Of a stretch of DNA of 64,000 nucleotides, positions 1 through 9,389 are shown in pieces (the first letter of the stretch is position 1; every line of letters starts with the position of its first letter). The stretch is taken from assembly GCF_002763455.1 (NCBI RefSeq), contig NZ_NIXK01000005.1, positions 286,321 to 350,320 on the forward strand, given 5' to 3'. Below the pieces are notes generated by a model, which saw only the letters and a list, made by a program, of their open reading frames with translations, made no database searches and was not told the origin of the DNA. The position numbers and the translations under genes were made by a program. The DNA comes from Lentibacillus sediminis. Its GTDB lineage: Bacteria > Bacillota > Bacilli > Bacillales > Amphibacillaceae.

Positions 1-531
1 CTTCCTGGGGCGATCATCTCCGGATTAATGTCGCCGATTACCGGGCGAATCTTTGACCGGGTTGGCGCCCGCTGGCTGGCGATTATCGGCTTGGTTATTA
101 TGACTGGTTCTACCTTGGCCTTTGGCTTCCTGGGCACCACTACGACGCTCACGTTCCTGATCGTTATGTATGCGATTCGCATGTTTGGCTTTTCGATGGT
201 GATGATGCCTGTCACGACAGCAGGTTTGAATCAATTGCCGAGAAAATTGATCCCTCACGGTGCGGCGATGAATAATACGATGCGGCAGGTTTCAGCATCC
301 GTCGGGACTGCCATCCTCGTTGCAGTGATGACGATGACGGCACAAAGCTCCCAGCAAAATCCTCAGGTCGCAAATCCTGACATTCACGGAGCAAACGTAG
401 CTTTTTGGGTGATTGCTGTTTTATCGCTGATTGGAATTATCTTATCTATGTTTCTTAAAAAGACTTATCCTGCTGATGAGGAAATTGAAGCAGCGGAAAC
501 AGATGATAGGAAAAGAGCGGAAAATATGTAA
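1..531 (+). CDS. MFS drug exporter of the DHA2 (EmrB/QacA) type, C-terminal part
   Basis: The open frame runs in from the left edge, so the start lies outside the window; 176 C-terminal codons are present. Four or five hydrophobic segments are visible, with the loop motif GWLFDRIGAR replaced here by GRIFDRVGAR, and the segment LNQLPRKLIPHGAAMNNTMRQ that is typical of proton-driven 14-TM multidrug exporters. The tail is short and acidic. It is clearly paralogous to the complete MFS gene at 44575-46116, which has the same LNQLP...HG(T/A)AM region. The substrate cannot be inferred. Downstream lies an SDR gene after a 153-base gap. Confidence 0.85.
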   Translation, partial: LPGAIISGLMSPITGRIFDRVGARWLAIIGLVIMTGSTLAFGFLGTTTTLTFLIVMYAIRMFGFSMVMMPVTTAGLNQLPRKLIPHGAAMNNTMRQVSASVGTAILVAVMTMTAQSSQQNPQVANPDIHGANVAFWVIAVLSLIGIILSMFLKKTYPADEEIEAAETDDRKRAENM

Positions 532-684
532 TAGCAGAGGGAGATATTCCGTTTTCCAGTGCGTTGCGGACAAACAAGGGGGATAAAATTGTCGTTGCAA
601 TAGAAATATACATGAGAAGAAAAGGACCAGAATGTTTAGGGAAGTAGATTTAATGGAATGAGATGATAAAGGAGGGCACACACA

Positions 685-1443
685 TTGGCACGTTTACAAG
701 ATAAAGTTGCGATCATCACCGGTGCAGCCAGCGGTATTGGTTTAGGAAATGCAAAGCTCTTTGCAAAAGAAGGAGCGAAAGTTGTTGCCACTGATGTCCA
801 ACATGATCTTTTAACAGAAGAAGCAAAGAAGATTAGTGAGAGCGGAGGAGAAATCACTGCTCTTTACTTAGACGTCACTTCAGAAAATCAGTGGAAGGAA
901 GTTGTTCAGAAAACAGTGGAGACCTATGGACAGATTGATGTCCTCGTGAACAATGCAGGCATCCATATCCCAAATAAAATCTTAGAAACTTCATTGGATG
1001 AATGGCACAACGTATTAAATGTAAACACAACGGGCATCTTTCTCGGCATGCGCGAAGTCATTCCTGAAATGCAAAAGGCTGGCAAGGGTTCCGTGATTAA
1101 TATCGCATCGCTTGCAGCATTGACAGCTACAGGAGCGGCAAGTGGAAATGGGACAGCTTACAGCGCGTCAAAAGGAGCGGTACGTTCATTAACCAAACAC
1201 GTTGCAGCACATTTTGCAAACGAAAAAATTCGCGTGAATAGTATCTTCCCTGGTCCTATTAAAACACCAATTATGGGTGATCGGCAGGCAACGATCGCTG
1301 AAAGAAACAAAGACGTCGTTCCCCTTCCTCCGCATTATGGAGAAGCGAGTGATATTGCATATGCAGCACTATATTACGCTTCAGAAGAATCCCGGTTTGT
1401 CACTGGAGATGAAACGGTTATTGATGGTGGATCGGTTATATAA
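685..1443 (+). CDS. SDR family NAD(P)-dependent oxidoreductase
   Basis: A 252-residue classical short-chain dehydrogenase. The nucleotide-binding motif TGAASGIG is at residues 12-19, NNAG at 89-92, and the catalytic set is Ser142, Tyr159 and Lys163 (YSASK). Asp at the end of beta-2 (ATDV) suggests NAD(H) over NADP(H), which is inference. Start is TTG at 685, preceded by AAAGGAGGG with a 9-base gap. Similar proteins are annotated as glucose 1-dehydrogenase or cyclopentanol dehydrogenase, but the substrate is not readable from sequence. It stands between two unrelated accessory genes, so context does not help. Confidence 0.88.
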   Translation: MARLQDKVAIITGAASGIGLGNAKLFAKEGAKVVATDVQHDLLTEEAKKISESGGEITALYLDVTSENQWKEVVQKTVETYGQIDVLVNNAGIHIPNKILETSLDEWHNVLNVNTTGIFLGMREVIPEMQKAGKGSVINIASLAALTATGAASGNGTAYSASKGAVRSLTKHVAAHFANEKIRVNSIFPGPIKTPIMGDRQATIAERNKDVVPLPPHYGEASDIAYAALYYASEESRFVTGDETVIDGGSVI

Positions 1444-1526
1444 TCGTTTTGAATAGCAGGGCTTATACGACAGAAGAAGTCATCGAAATGATTGATCAGG
1501 AAACAAGCTAATACCTTGTGTAGAAT

Positions 1527-1566
1527 AAAGCTTACAGAGGGAGGTTTACTCCCGCCGCAAGCTTTT
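1527..1566. terminator. Bidirectional intrinsic terminator
   Basis: Stem AAAGCTT / AAGCTTT encloses an inner GGGAG / CTCCC stem, with a T-run on the right and an A-run on the left. It separates the convergent SDR and metalloprotease genes. Confidence 0.7.
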
Positions 1567-1581
1567 TCCTTTGCCTAAGCC

Positions 1582-3246
1582 TTATTCATAAATCCCCACT
1601 TGTTCAAACCCGTCTGCAGCAGCTAATGCTTCCTCACTGCCCTCGCCGTAAATATCCTCTGCAGACTGTACAATAGCCAGTCTTGCATCACTGAAATCAG
1701 AGGTTTCCGTCAGATAGGTTACAAGGGCTCGATAATAAATTTGCCCCAGCTTGTCTTTTCCAATTTGCTCACCGGTAATATATGCCGCGTGATTGATAAT
1801 GGAGGAATTAATATGAACCCCGCCATTGTCCAGGTACCCCGGCAGGTCATAAAATTCATCCATGTGTGAAGGGTACATTCCTTCTCCGTTGCCATATGGA
1901 ATATACTCTTCATCTACTGGATATTTGTCAGGGTCGCTCAGGCTGCGAAGGGAAGTCCTTCCATCTGCTTTTGCCCCGGGTCCCATGATATCCTCGCCAA
2001 CTTCCCAATCATCCTCATCCACCAATGCGCCAAAAATATCTGCAAATGCTTCATTCAATGCGCCGGGTTGGAACCGGTATACCAAGTTGGCTGTATTGGT
2101 AATTACTCCATGTGTCATTTCATGGGCAGCCACATCCAAACCTGCGGATAGTGGAATCATAAAGTCGCCATCTCCATTACCATACGTCATATGGCGGCCG
2201 TTCCAGAAGGCATTGTTGTAGTCCGTGCCAAAGTTGACATAGGAGATGATGGCCATTCCTTCATCATCCAGCGAGTTGCGATCATGTTCAGTCAGGAAGT
2301 AATCATACACCTGCTCTGAATTATAGTGCGCACTGACTGCCGGACGATGGTATTCTTTCATCCAGGAAGCACTGTTATTTACCGCAATTTCACCGGTATT
2401 GGAATCGTAGGTGTAAATTCCTTCCAGTCCTTCATGTGAATTATCAGCCAAAACAAACTCGGCTCCCTGCCGTGGCGCCTTTATTTTCGTGGTGTGAAGA
2501 TGCATGTGATCCCCCAGCACGCCTTTCCCCACACTTTTATGAAATTGCCCTTCCTCTCCGACATGTGCGATGGTGTTATATTGATCGATCACTTCGCCAT
2601 TTTTTGCATCAATATAAACAAACCAGTTGCCGGGGTTTTCACCCAAGAAGGTAACATTCACCTTATAAGCAAGGTGGTTTTCCCCCTCGAAAGGATAAAT
2701 AACCAGTTCGCTTACAGGATCATATTTCATATTCACCGGGGCAGTCACAGCTGATTTTGCTGCTAGTATAGCCTTTTCAACGTTCAGGGTCGGATTTGTA
2801 TTGATGGATGCTGATTCTATTTTCCGATTGTGATTGCCGTTCACCGTAACAACTTCATTATTTTCGTTAAAGTGTACGATTACCTCTGTACCTTCAACTG
2901 GCACGCCGCTTTTCGTCTGGTTGAAACGCACATGCGTCATTCCCAGATCATCCTTTTGAACATCGGTGACCTTTAGATTTTCATCCACATTCTGAATGCC
3001 GGTTTGCCGTTCATTGTTCTCCAGGTAATCCTTTGCATTTGCGGCATTACTGCTTGGGTGTTTTTCCGCAAACTTTTCTTTAACGAAAATGGGAGCGTTT
3101 GCATTCTTGTTCCATACTTTCCCTGTTTGAACGGATGCCGATTTGGGATTGTCTGAAATGGCCGCTGCATCACTTACAGAAAATGAACCCACTACTAAGG
3201 CTGAGGACAAAATAGCTGATACTGCCAGATGCTTTTTCTTCATCAT
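1582..3246 (-). CDS. Secreted M4 family (thermolysin/bacillolysin-like) neutral metalloprotease precursor
   Basis: 554 residues. A Sec signal peptide occupies about residues 1-28 (Lys-rich N-region, hydrophobic core, cleavage near SDAAA). The propeptide holds FTP and PepSY-like regions (about 60-220). The mature M4 domain has zinc ligands in HEMTH (375-379) and the third ligand Glu399 in NEAFADIF; the later GVHINSSIINH stretch carries the catalytic histidine. Length matches bacillolysin. Ribosome site AGGAGGGG lies just upstream of two in-frame ATGs (3246 and 3243); the second has the better spacing. It is likely an extracellular degradative enzyme for protein scavenging. A dyad overlaps its promoter. 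Confidence 0.95.
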   Translation of the reverse strand: MMKKKHLAVSAILSSALVVGSFSVSDAAAISDNPKSASVQTGKVWNKNANAPIFVKEKFAEKHPSSNAANAKDYLENNERQTGIQNVDENLKVTDVQKDDLGMTHVRFNQTKSGVPVEGTEVIVHFNENNEVVTVNGNHNRKIESASINTNPTLNVEKAILAAKSAVTAPVNMKYDPVSELVIYPFEGENHLAYKVNVTFLGENPGNWFVYIDAKNGEVIDQYNTIAHVGEEGQFHKSVGKGVLGDHMHLHTTKIKAPRQGAEFVLADNSHEGLEGIYTYDSNTGEIAVNNSASWMKEYHRPAVSAHYNSEQVYDYFLTEHDRNSLDDEGMAIISYVNFGTDYNNAFWNGRHMTYGNGDGDFMIPLSAGLDVAAHEMTHGVITNTANLVYRFQPGALNEAFADIFGALVDEDDWEVGEDIMGPGAKADGRTSLRSLSDPDKYPVDEEYIPYGNGEGMYPSHMDEFYDLPGYLDNGGVHINSSIINHAAYITGEQIGKDKLGQIYYRALVTYLTETSDFSDARLAIVQSAEDIYGEGSEEALAAADGFEQVGIYE

Positions 3247-3267
3247 TACCCCTCCTATTAAATTTGA

Positions 3268-3303
3268 TAGTAATAGTATAGATTACTAGACTTAAAATGA
3301 CAT
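3268..3303 (-). promoter_or_regulatory. Protease promoter with overlapping dyad
   Basis: Reading the minus strand, ATGTCA (3303-3298), a 17-base spacer and TATACT (3280-3275) form a SigA-like promoter. A perfect inverted repeat TAGTAAT-N7-ATTACTA (3268-3288) is centred on the -10 box and contains AATAGTATA, 8 of 9 to the ScoC (Hpr) consensus RATANTATY. The rest of 3304-3678 shows nothing further that I recognise. Confidence 0.45.
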
Positions 3304-3639
3304 GATTAATTGGAACGATTTTAATTTTCAAAAATATAGGCCGGATATACTGCTAAAATAAAGAGAAAGGTTAAAAAGGGCTATGGTTTATGCAGGGCTT
3401 TGGGAGGGTCGGGCTGGTTTTCGCTGTTTATGGGGAGATGGGGGAGTCGAAAGTAGCGTATGTGCTTGGGGATATATCTTAGCTGGCTTTCGTCAATAAA
3501 TTTAAGTTTTATAATGACCATAGATGATATATAATGGTATTAATAGGAATAAGTTTTGTGAGAGGCTTTTCCGGACATAATTGGTAAAATGAAAACAAAG
3601 TAAAAAAGATGCCACCCGGCAGATAATATCATATCTTAA

Positions 3640-4008
<369 letters not shown>

Positions 4009-4027
4009 ACAGGACGCCAGCGGGCAG

Positions 4028-4069
4028 AAGCTGCCGGTAATAATAAGGATTTAACAAGCGGCAGCTTTT
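4028..4069 (+). terminator. Possible intrinsic terminator after darA
   Basis: AAGCTGCC and GGCAGCTT pair around a long 24-base loop, followed by TTTT. The large loop makes it a weak or partial terminator. Confidence 0.45.
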
Positions 4070-4109
4070 GCATATGGCAGAAGGAGACGCTAGAAAGGGG
4101 ACGAAGCGG

Positions 4110-4544
4110 ATGAAAATCAGCCATGAGATGCAAACACAAACGGAGGCCAAATTTACCCGGCCGGTCCAAGCAGACAAAGCTGCTTTTCAGGAAACGCTTC
4201 AGTCTCAGTCCAAGCATCTGAAACAGCAGGAAGTCCAGGAACTAATGCGCCATATTACCATGCAGGGCGAAAGATTAGCCCGCTTCCGCAGTTTTCGCGA
4301 TCTGGCAAAGTTCAAACGGCTGGTTAAAGGCTTTCTGCAGGAGACGGTGACAGATGGGCTTCATTTGAAAAAGTCCCATCATTTTGGCATGAATGGAGAT
4401 GCTCAAGCGTTGGCCATTGTAAAAGAAGTGGACGAGAAGCTGCTGGAATTAACCGAAGCAATGATGAATCAGGAGAAGAAAGCAGTGAACATCCTTGGCC
4501 TCATTGGAGAGATCAAGGGCTTGCTGATTAACTTATATACATGA
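4110..4544 (+). CDS. yaaR: YaaR family protein (DUF327)
   Basis: 144 residues from ATG 4110, which has AAGGGG nine bases upstream; an in-frame ATG at 4068 has no ribosome site. The protein is charged and helical, with the RFRSFRDLAKFKRLVKGFLQE core and a C-terminal NILGLIGEIKGLLINLY segment seen across YaaR proteins. Function in the family is unknown. It lies between darA and holB, six bases or so from the latter, so it is probably co-transcribed with replication genes. Confidence 0.9.
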   Translation: MKISHEMQTQTEAKFTRPVQADKAAFQETLQSQSKHLKQQEVQELMRHITMQGERLARFRSFRDLAKFKRLVKGFLQETVTDGLHLKKSHHFGMNGDAQALAIVKEVDEKLLELTEAMMNQEKKAVNILGLIGEIKGLLINLYT

Positions 4545-4556
4545 GGGCGGATGAGG

Positions 4557-5546
4557 ATGCAGACATGGGACGAAGTGGCGCACGTGCAGCCGCTCGCAGG
4601 CAAAATTATTACTAACAGCATAAAAAAAAACCGTATGTCCCATGCCTACCTGCTGCAAGGCGGGCGGGGCACCGGAAAAGAAGCGATTGCTCTTTTGATC
4701 GCCAAGGGTCTGTTTTGTGAGAATCCTCAAGGGGTGGAGCCGTGTCTTCGGTGCAGTGCCTGCAAGCGGATTGAATCAGGCAACCATCCGGATGTGCACT
4801 GGCTCGAGCCTGAAGGGCAGTCGATTAAAATCGATCAGATCCGCCATCTGCAAAAGGAGTTTACCTACTCCGGACTGGAATCCGAGCAGAAGGTGTATGT
4901 CATTAAGGGAGCCGATACGCTGACAGCCAATGCAGCCAACCGGATTCTCAAGTTTTTGGAGGAGCCAAGCCGGCAGACCACCGCGATCATGCTGACAGAG
5001 AACAGCCAGGCGATCCTCCCGACCATCCGTTCACGCTGTCAGGTCATTGACCTCAAACCGCTTGACCCGGGTTCACTAAAGCAGCGTCTGCAGGAAGAAG
5101 GCATGGCCAAGCAGCAGGCTGTGTTCATGAGTGCATGGACCAATAATCTCGATGAAGCACTGGCGCTGAACAACAATGAGTGGTTTGCCACAGCAAAGAA
5201 ATTAGTGGTACAATTGACAGAAGTGCTCATCCAAAACCCGAATGATGTTTATCTCTTTTTACATAATCATTGGGTAGGGCATTTTAAGGAAAAAGATGAG
5301 CAGGAGCAGGGACTGGATTTGCTGCTTCTCGCTTTTAAAGATATGCTTTATTACCATATTGGAGAGGAGAGCCAGCAGGTCTTCTTCCCTCCCGGTGAGG
5401 AGCTTGTAGAAAAAGCCGCGATGACTTTTTCCCGCGAGCAGCTGGTGGAGGTGCTGAATGCCGTGCTGCTGGCAAAACGAAAAATAAAGCAGAACGTTCA
5501 TCCAACACTGGTAATGGAACAACTGGTACTTCAAATACAGGGGTGA
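4557..5546 (+). CDS. holB: DNA polymerase III delta' subunit
   Basis: Clamp-loader subunit of the replisome. Walker-A-like GGRGTGK at residues 35-41, zinc-module cysteines C54, C63, C66 and C69, and the SRC sensor region (IRSRCQ) are visible. About 329 residues, as in B. subtilis. ATG 4557 is preferred because GAGGGCGG lies six bases upstream; ATG 4551 directly abuts that site. It overlaps the end of the yaaR context and is followed four bases later by ricT. Confidence 0.95.
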   Translation: MQTWDEVAHVQPLAGKIITNSIKKNRMSHAYLLQGGRGTGKEAIALLIAKGLFCENPQGVEPCLRCSACKRIESGNHPDVHWLEPEGQSIKIDQIRHLQKEFTYSGLESEQKVYVIKGADTLTANAANRILKFLEEPSRQTTAIMLTENSQAILPTIRSRCQVIDLKPLDPGSLKQRLQEEGMAKQQAVFMSAWTNNLDEALALNNNEWFATAKKLVVQLTEVLIQNPNDVYLFLHNHWVGHFKEKDEQEQGLDLLLLAFKDMLYYHIGEESQQVFFPPGEELVEKAAMTFSREQLVEVLNAVLLAKRKIKQNVHPTLVMEQLVLQIQG

Positions 5547-5550
5547 TATT

Positions 5551-6375
5551 TTGCTGGAAGTAATAGGTGTCCGCTTTAAAAAAGCGGGTAAAATATATTA
5601 TTTTGACCCGGCTGATTTCTACATCACGACGGAGGACTATGTGATTGTAGAGACGGTCCGCGGCGTGGAGTTTGGAAAAGTCGTGCTTACCGAAAAACAG
5701 GTGGATGAAGAGGATGTGGTTCTTCCGCTGAAGAAAGTGATTCGTGTGGCGAATGACACGGATAAGCGCACCGTCGTGGAGAATCAGGAACAGGCAGAAA
5801 AGGCTTTTGAGGTAGGTGTGCGGAAAATCAGCGATCACAAGCTGGAGATGAATCTCGTAGAAGTAGAGTACACATTTGATCGCAACAAAATTATCTTTTA
5901 CTTTACTTCGGACGGCCGGGTGGATTTTCGAACGCTCGTCAAAGATCTCGCTGCCCAGTTCAAAACACGGATTGAACTGCGCCAGATTGGTGTTCGCGAT
6001 GAGGCGAAGATGCTTGGCGGGATTGGACCGTGCGGCAGAATGCTTTGCTGCTCTACCTTTCTCGGTGACTTTGAGCCAGTATCAATCAAGATGGCCAAGG
6101 ATCAAAATCTGTCGCTGAACCCGGCAAAAATTTCCGGATTATGCGGACGGCTGATGTGCTGCCTCAAGTACGAGAATGATGATTACGAGACTGCCAAGCG
6201 GGAGCTGCCGGACATCGGGCAAGCAATGAAAACCCCGTACGGTCGGGGAAAAGTTGTCGGGCTGAACATCCTGGAACGCCTCGTCCAAATCGAAATGCCG
6301 GAAAGCGACCGCATCGTGGAATATACGTTAGATGAATTAATTGATGAGGGGATTTTAGCGAAAGCCACGGAATGA
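5551..6375 (+). CDS. ricT: RicT/YaaT, PSP1-domain regulatory iron-sulfur protein
   Basis: 274 residues with the PSP1 fold in the C-terminal half. Six cysteines lie in two matching motifs, GPCGRMLCC (C161, C166, C167) and LCGRLMCC (C198, C203, C204); in the family these help bind [4Fe-4S] clusters of the RicA-RicF-RicT complex, which promotes RNase Y processing and the Spo0A phosphorelay. Start is TTG 5551 after AGGGGTGAT. The tight spacing to holB and yabA indicates one operon. Confidence 0.94.
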   Translation: MLEVIGVRFKKAGKIYYFDPADFYITTEDYVIVETVRGVEFGKVVLTEKQVDEEDVVLPLKKVIRVANDTDKRTVVENQEQAEKAFEVGVRKISDHKLEMNLVEVEYTFDRNKIIFYFTSDGRVDFRTLVKDLAAQFKTRIELRQIGVRDEAKMLGGIGPCGRMLCCSTFLGDFEPVSIKMAKDQNLSLNPAKISGLCGRLMCCLKYENDDYETAKRELPDIGQAMKTPYGRGKVVGLNILERLVQIEMPESDRIVEYTLDELIDEGILAKATE

Positions 6376-6386
6376 TGAGGTGAGCA

Positions 6387-6740
6387 GTGGTGAACAACAG
6401 ACAAATTTTTGACCAGGTATCCGACATGGAGCAGCGGATCGGTAAATTGTATGAACAGCTGGGTGATTTGAAAGGCCAGTTGAGCAGCGTGCTGGAAGAA
6501 AATCACCGGCTTGCCATGGAGAATCATCATTTGCGCAGCCATTTGGATCAGCCGGAAGAAACGGATGAAGCGGAGCGGGATAAACCTGCGGCGGCAAAGC
6601 ATACAATTCCCGGTGAGGGGCGGGATAACCTGGCCAGATTGTACGAGGAGGGCTTCCATATTTGCAACATGGAATTCGGAAGCCCGAGGCAGAACGGTGA
6701 CTGCATGTTTTGCCTCGATTTTTTAAACAAAGCGAAATAA
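6387..6740 (+). CDS. yabA: DNA replication initiation control protein YabA
   Basis: An N-terminal leucine-rich coiled coil (about residues 1-60) is followed by a linker and a C-terminal zinc-binding region [20 protein letters not shown] (His and three Cys). In B. subtilis YabA bridges DnaA and the DnaN clamp to prevent over-initiation. Two GTG codons in a row (6387, 6390) follow ATGAGGTGAG; either may be the start. Length, about 117, matches the family. Confidence 0.94.
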   Translation: MVNNRQIFDQVSDMEQRIGKLYEQLGDLKGQLSSVLEENHRLAMENHHLRSHLDQPEETDEAERDKPAAAKHTIPGEGRDNLARLYEEGFHICNMEFGSPRQNGDCMFCLDFLNKAK

Positions 6741-6752
6741 TTTAAGGACAGC

Positions 6753-6779
6753 AGCTGTCTCCACTATGGGGCAGCTTTT
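6753..6779 (+). terminator. Intrinsic terminator after yabA
   Basis: AGCTGTCTC pairs with GGGCAGCT (two G-U pairs) and is followed by TTTTGTT. It closes the darA-yabA cluster. Confidence 0.55.
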
Positions 6780-6814
6780 GTTGCATAAACGCATAATTAA
6801 CGATAAGGTGAGTT

Positions 6815-7576
6815 TTGAAAAGTGAGGAACGATGGATGATGGAACTGTATGATGATGAACGAATTGATAATTTACTGGCAGATGCGAGCATAAAAATTAT
6901 TCAAAGTCCGAGCGTCTTTTCTTTTTCCCTGGATGCCGTGCTGCTGGCGAATTTTACAAACGTGCCGGTGAAGCGCGGCGCCATTTTGGATCTGTGCACT
7001 GGTAATGGGGCAATTCCGCTTCTTTTGTCCAAGCGAACGAATGCGACGATTACCGGGGTGGAGATTCAGGAGAGGATTGTCGGAATGGCGAGAAGGAATG
7101 TAGCGATGAATGATCTCACGTGTCAGATCAACCTGATTCACGGAGATTTAAAGGAAATGGGTGCTGTGCTGGGCCATAGCGGTTTTGATGTGGTGACATG
7201 CAATCCGCCGTATTTCCGAACCCCTTCAGCAAGGGAACAGAACCACAATGATTATTTGACGATTGCCCGCCATGAAGTATTATGTACGCTGGAGGATGTG
7301 GTGCAGGCCTGCAAGCTGCATGCGAAGCCCGGCGGCAAGGTGGCGATGGTGCACCGGCCCGGCCGGCTTGTTGATATCATTACCCTTTTTCGCAAATATA
7401 GGCTGGAACCGAAGCGCCTAAGGTTTGTTTATCCAAGAGACGGGAAAGAAGCCAACATGCTGCTGATAGAAGCGGCGCGGGACGGCAAGGCAGATTTGAA
7501 AATTTTGCCGCCACTCTATATTTATCAGGCGGATGGCAGCTATTCCAAGGAAGCAGAGGAAATCATTTATGGCTGA
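6815..7576 (+). CDS. yabB: tRNA1(Val) (adenine(37)-N6)-methyltransferase-like protein YabB
   Basis: Class I SAM-dependent methyltransferase of the TrmN6/YabB group. The SAM motif ILDLCTGNGAIPLLLS is near residues 55-70 and the amino-methylating motif NPPYF lies near 130. 253 residues from TTG 6815, which follows AAGGTGAG; ATG 6836 is a shorter alternative. It modifies a tRNA adenine in homologues. The stop overlaps the yazA start (ATGGCTGA), showing translational coupling. Confidence 0.9.
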   Translation: MKSEERWMMELYDDERIDNLLADASIKIIQSPSVFSFSLDAVLLANFTNVPVKRGAILDLCTGNGAIPLLLSKRTNATITGVEIQERIVGMARRNVAMNDLTCQINLIHGDLKEMGAVLGHSGFDVVTCNPPYFRTPSAREQNHNDYLTIARHEVLCTLEDVVQACKLHAKPGGKVAMVHRPGRLVDIITLFRKYRLEPKRLRFVYPRDGKEANMLLIEAARDGKADLKILPPLYIYQADGSYSKEAEEIIYG

Positions 7577-7862
7577 GCAGGAGCATATGGTTTACATGCT
7601 GCGATGCGGAGATAATACGTTGTATACAGGCTATACCAATGACATGGAGAACCGTCTGGCCATGCACCAGGAAGGAAAAGGCGCCAAGTACACCAGAGGA
7701 CGGGGGCCGTTTCAGGTCGTCTACATAGAGAAGTTTTCCACGAAATCCGAGGCGCAGAAGAGGGAATACTGGATCAAGAAACTCCCACGAAAAGCGAAAG
7801 TCGCCCTGATCCGGGAGCAGCTGAAAGAAGTGATGGCAAATGAACATACAAAAAAGTTTTGA
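7569..7862 (+). CDS. yazA: GIY-YIG nuclease superfamily protein YazA
   Basis: 97 residues. The GIY-YIG core appears as MVYMLRCGDNTLYTGYTND near the N-terminus, with R and E positions (AMHQEGKGAKYTRGRGP, YIEKFSTKSEAQKREYWIKKL) as in UPF0213. The ATG at 7569 lies inside the end of yabB with AGAGGA ten bases upstream. The biological role in Bacillus is unknown. It overlaps rsmI by 23 bases. Confidence 0.93.
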   Translation: MAEQEHMVYMLRCGDNTLYTGYTNDMENRLAMHQEGKGAKYTRGRGPFQVVYIEKFSTKSEAQKREYWIKKLPRKAKVALIREQLKEVMANEHTKKF

Positions 7863-8718
7863 AGATGAGACGAGTGCGGTGCTCTATGTGGTGCCGACAC
7901 CAATCGGCAATTTGGAGGATATCACCTACCGCGCGCTGAATGTGCTGAAGAATGTGGCGGTCATTGCGGCAGAGGATACCCGCAATACAAAGAATCTGCT
8001 GCATTATTTTGAGATGACCACACCGCTTGTCAGTTATCATGAGCATAATAAACGGGGACGGGAAGCGGATCTCATGAAGCGGCTGGACGGCGGTGATTCG
8101 GTTGCGATTGTCAGCGATGCCGGTATGCCGGCGATTTCCGATCCGGGTTATGAACTGGTCCAGGCAGCGATTGAGCGGGAGTACCGGGTAGTTGTGCTGC
8201 CGGGAGCAAATGCGGCGTTATGCGCACTGGTCGGTTCCGGACTGCCGGCAGATGCGTTTTATTTTTATGGATTTTTACCGCGGAAAAAGAAAGAGCGCAC
8301 CGAAGAGCTGGAGCGGCTTGAGCCATATCAGGCCACGCTTTTGTTTTATGAATCACCATATCGGATAAAAGAGACATTGAAAGCGCTCCAGGCATCATTT
8401 GGCAACCGCCGCGCCGCCATTGCCAGGGAGCTGACCAAGCGATTCGAGGAATATGTGAGAGGTACGCTGGGCGAGCTGCTGGAATGGGCGGAACAAAAGG
8501 AAATGAAAGGCGAATTTTGTCTGGTGGTAGAAGGAAATGCAGAAGCGCCGCAGGATTCCACGGCATTGTGGTGGAGTTCACTGTCGGTGAAAGAGCATGT
8601 GGAATATTATATAGAGGAAAGTGAGATGCCGAGCAAAGCTGCCATCAAGCAGGTAGCTGCAGACAGAAAACTGTCTAAGCGGGAAGTTTATCAGGTGTTT
8701 CATGTGGGGGATGAGTAG
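7840..8718 (+). CDS. rsmI: 16S rRNA (cytidine(1402)-2'-O)-methyltransferase
   Basis: 292 residues of the tetrapyrrole methylase fold. Motifs VVPTPIGNLEDITYRAL, AAEDTRNT, VSDAGMPAISDPG and LPGANAAL are all present in order. RsmI methylates C1402 in the ribosomal decoding centre. ATG 7840 lies within yazA and has only a weak ribosome site, so coupling to yazA is likely. It ends the yabB-yazA-rsmI operon; in B. subtilis abrB follows directly, but here a 5-kb cassette intervenes. Confidence 0.95.
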   Translation: MNIQKSFEDETSAVLYVVPTPIGNLEDITYRALNVLKNVAVIAAEDTRNTKNLLHYFEMTTPLVSYHEHNKRGREADLMKRLDGGDSVAIVSDAGMPAISDPGYELVQAAIEREYRVVVLPGANAALCALVGSGLPADAFYFYGFLPRKKKERTEELERLEPYQATLLFYESPYRIKETLKALQASFGNRRAAIARELTKRFEEYVRGTLGELLEWAEQKEMKGEFCLVVEGNAEAPQDSTALWWSSLSVKEHVEYYIEESEMPSKAAIKQVAADRKLSKREVYQVFHVGDE

Positions 8719-8818
8719 TGGTGAGAGTTTGATCAAAGCAAGTCAGCGTAACTTACAATAGGTGGAATGGTCTTTCAAATCGAATGGGAGGAATAAGTAC
8801 CATTCTGGTGATTAACTT

Positions 8819-8860
8819 CAGGCGGCTTCCTCCCATGTCAGTATGAGGGGGAGCCGTCTG
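8819..8860 (+). terminator. Long hairpin after rsmI
   Basis: An 18-base arm (CAGGCGGCTTCCTCCCAT) pairs with ATGAGGGGGAGCCGTCTG across a six-base loop. No strong T-run follows, so it may act as a terminator or an mRNA-stabilising hairpin. Confidence 0.5.
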
Positions 8861-8886
8861 TTGAATTAGGGGTTAGAATCTCAATC

Positions 8887-9243
8887 TCACTTGGTCAAAT
8901 CAAAACTCTGCTCTATCAAATTATAAACCTTCCCATCTGGATCGATTCGCTTTAAAACAAGTGAAATCCAATGTTCCTTGTCCATATGATAGCCAGGTAA
9001 AATGTTTATTCCATCTCTTAAACTGTCAGCTATTTCAGGAGGACACTTCAGGTTCAGAATATCGATTTCCTCTTTTCCATGTAACCCCAATTTCTCTGGA
9101 AGGACATTCATCACAAGTCCGTACCATTTCTCGTTAGACCGATGTCGCAAAGCAGCGAAGTTTGAAAAATCCTTAAATGGGTAATCAGGTGATGTGCCGT
9201 ATGTTTCTTTGACATGCTTGAAAATATCTTCTCTTGTTAACAT
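8887..9243 (-). CDS. MmcQ/YjbR family protein
   Basis: 118 residues from an ATG at 9243 with TTGGAGGA eight bases upstream; the frame is open further upstream but without a better site. The sequence MLTREDIFKHVKETYGT, FKDFSNFAALRHRSNEKWYGLVMNV and the C-terminal WISLVLKR match the YjbR DNA-binding-like fold (double-wing CyaY-like). Members are small cytosolic proteins of unknown role, often near redox or detoxification genes. It lies downstream of an SDR on the same strand. Confidence 0.8.
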   Translation of the reverse strand: MLTREDIFKHVKETYGTSPDYPFKDFSNFAALRHRSNEKWYGLVMNVLPEKLGLHGKEEIDILNLKCPPEIADSLRDGINILPGYHMDKEHWISLVLKRIDPDGKVYNLIEQSFDLTK

Positions 9244-9389
9244 GCTGAATTCCTCCAACTGGTCATTTCGCATAGGATAAAATTTACCTTTGTTTTTCTT
9301 TACCTCCATTTTCTTCGTGCTAAACGAGCCATTTAGAATAAAAAACAGGCAGAAAAGAAACGAAATGTTTCTCTCCTGCCCACTGTTCA

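Noticed and set aside
1448..1511. Short frame ending RAYTTEEVIEMIDQETS after the SDR gene
   Set aside because: It could be the tail of a lost gene such as an antitoxin, but there is no start codon or homologue I can name, so it is not annotated.
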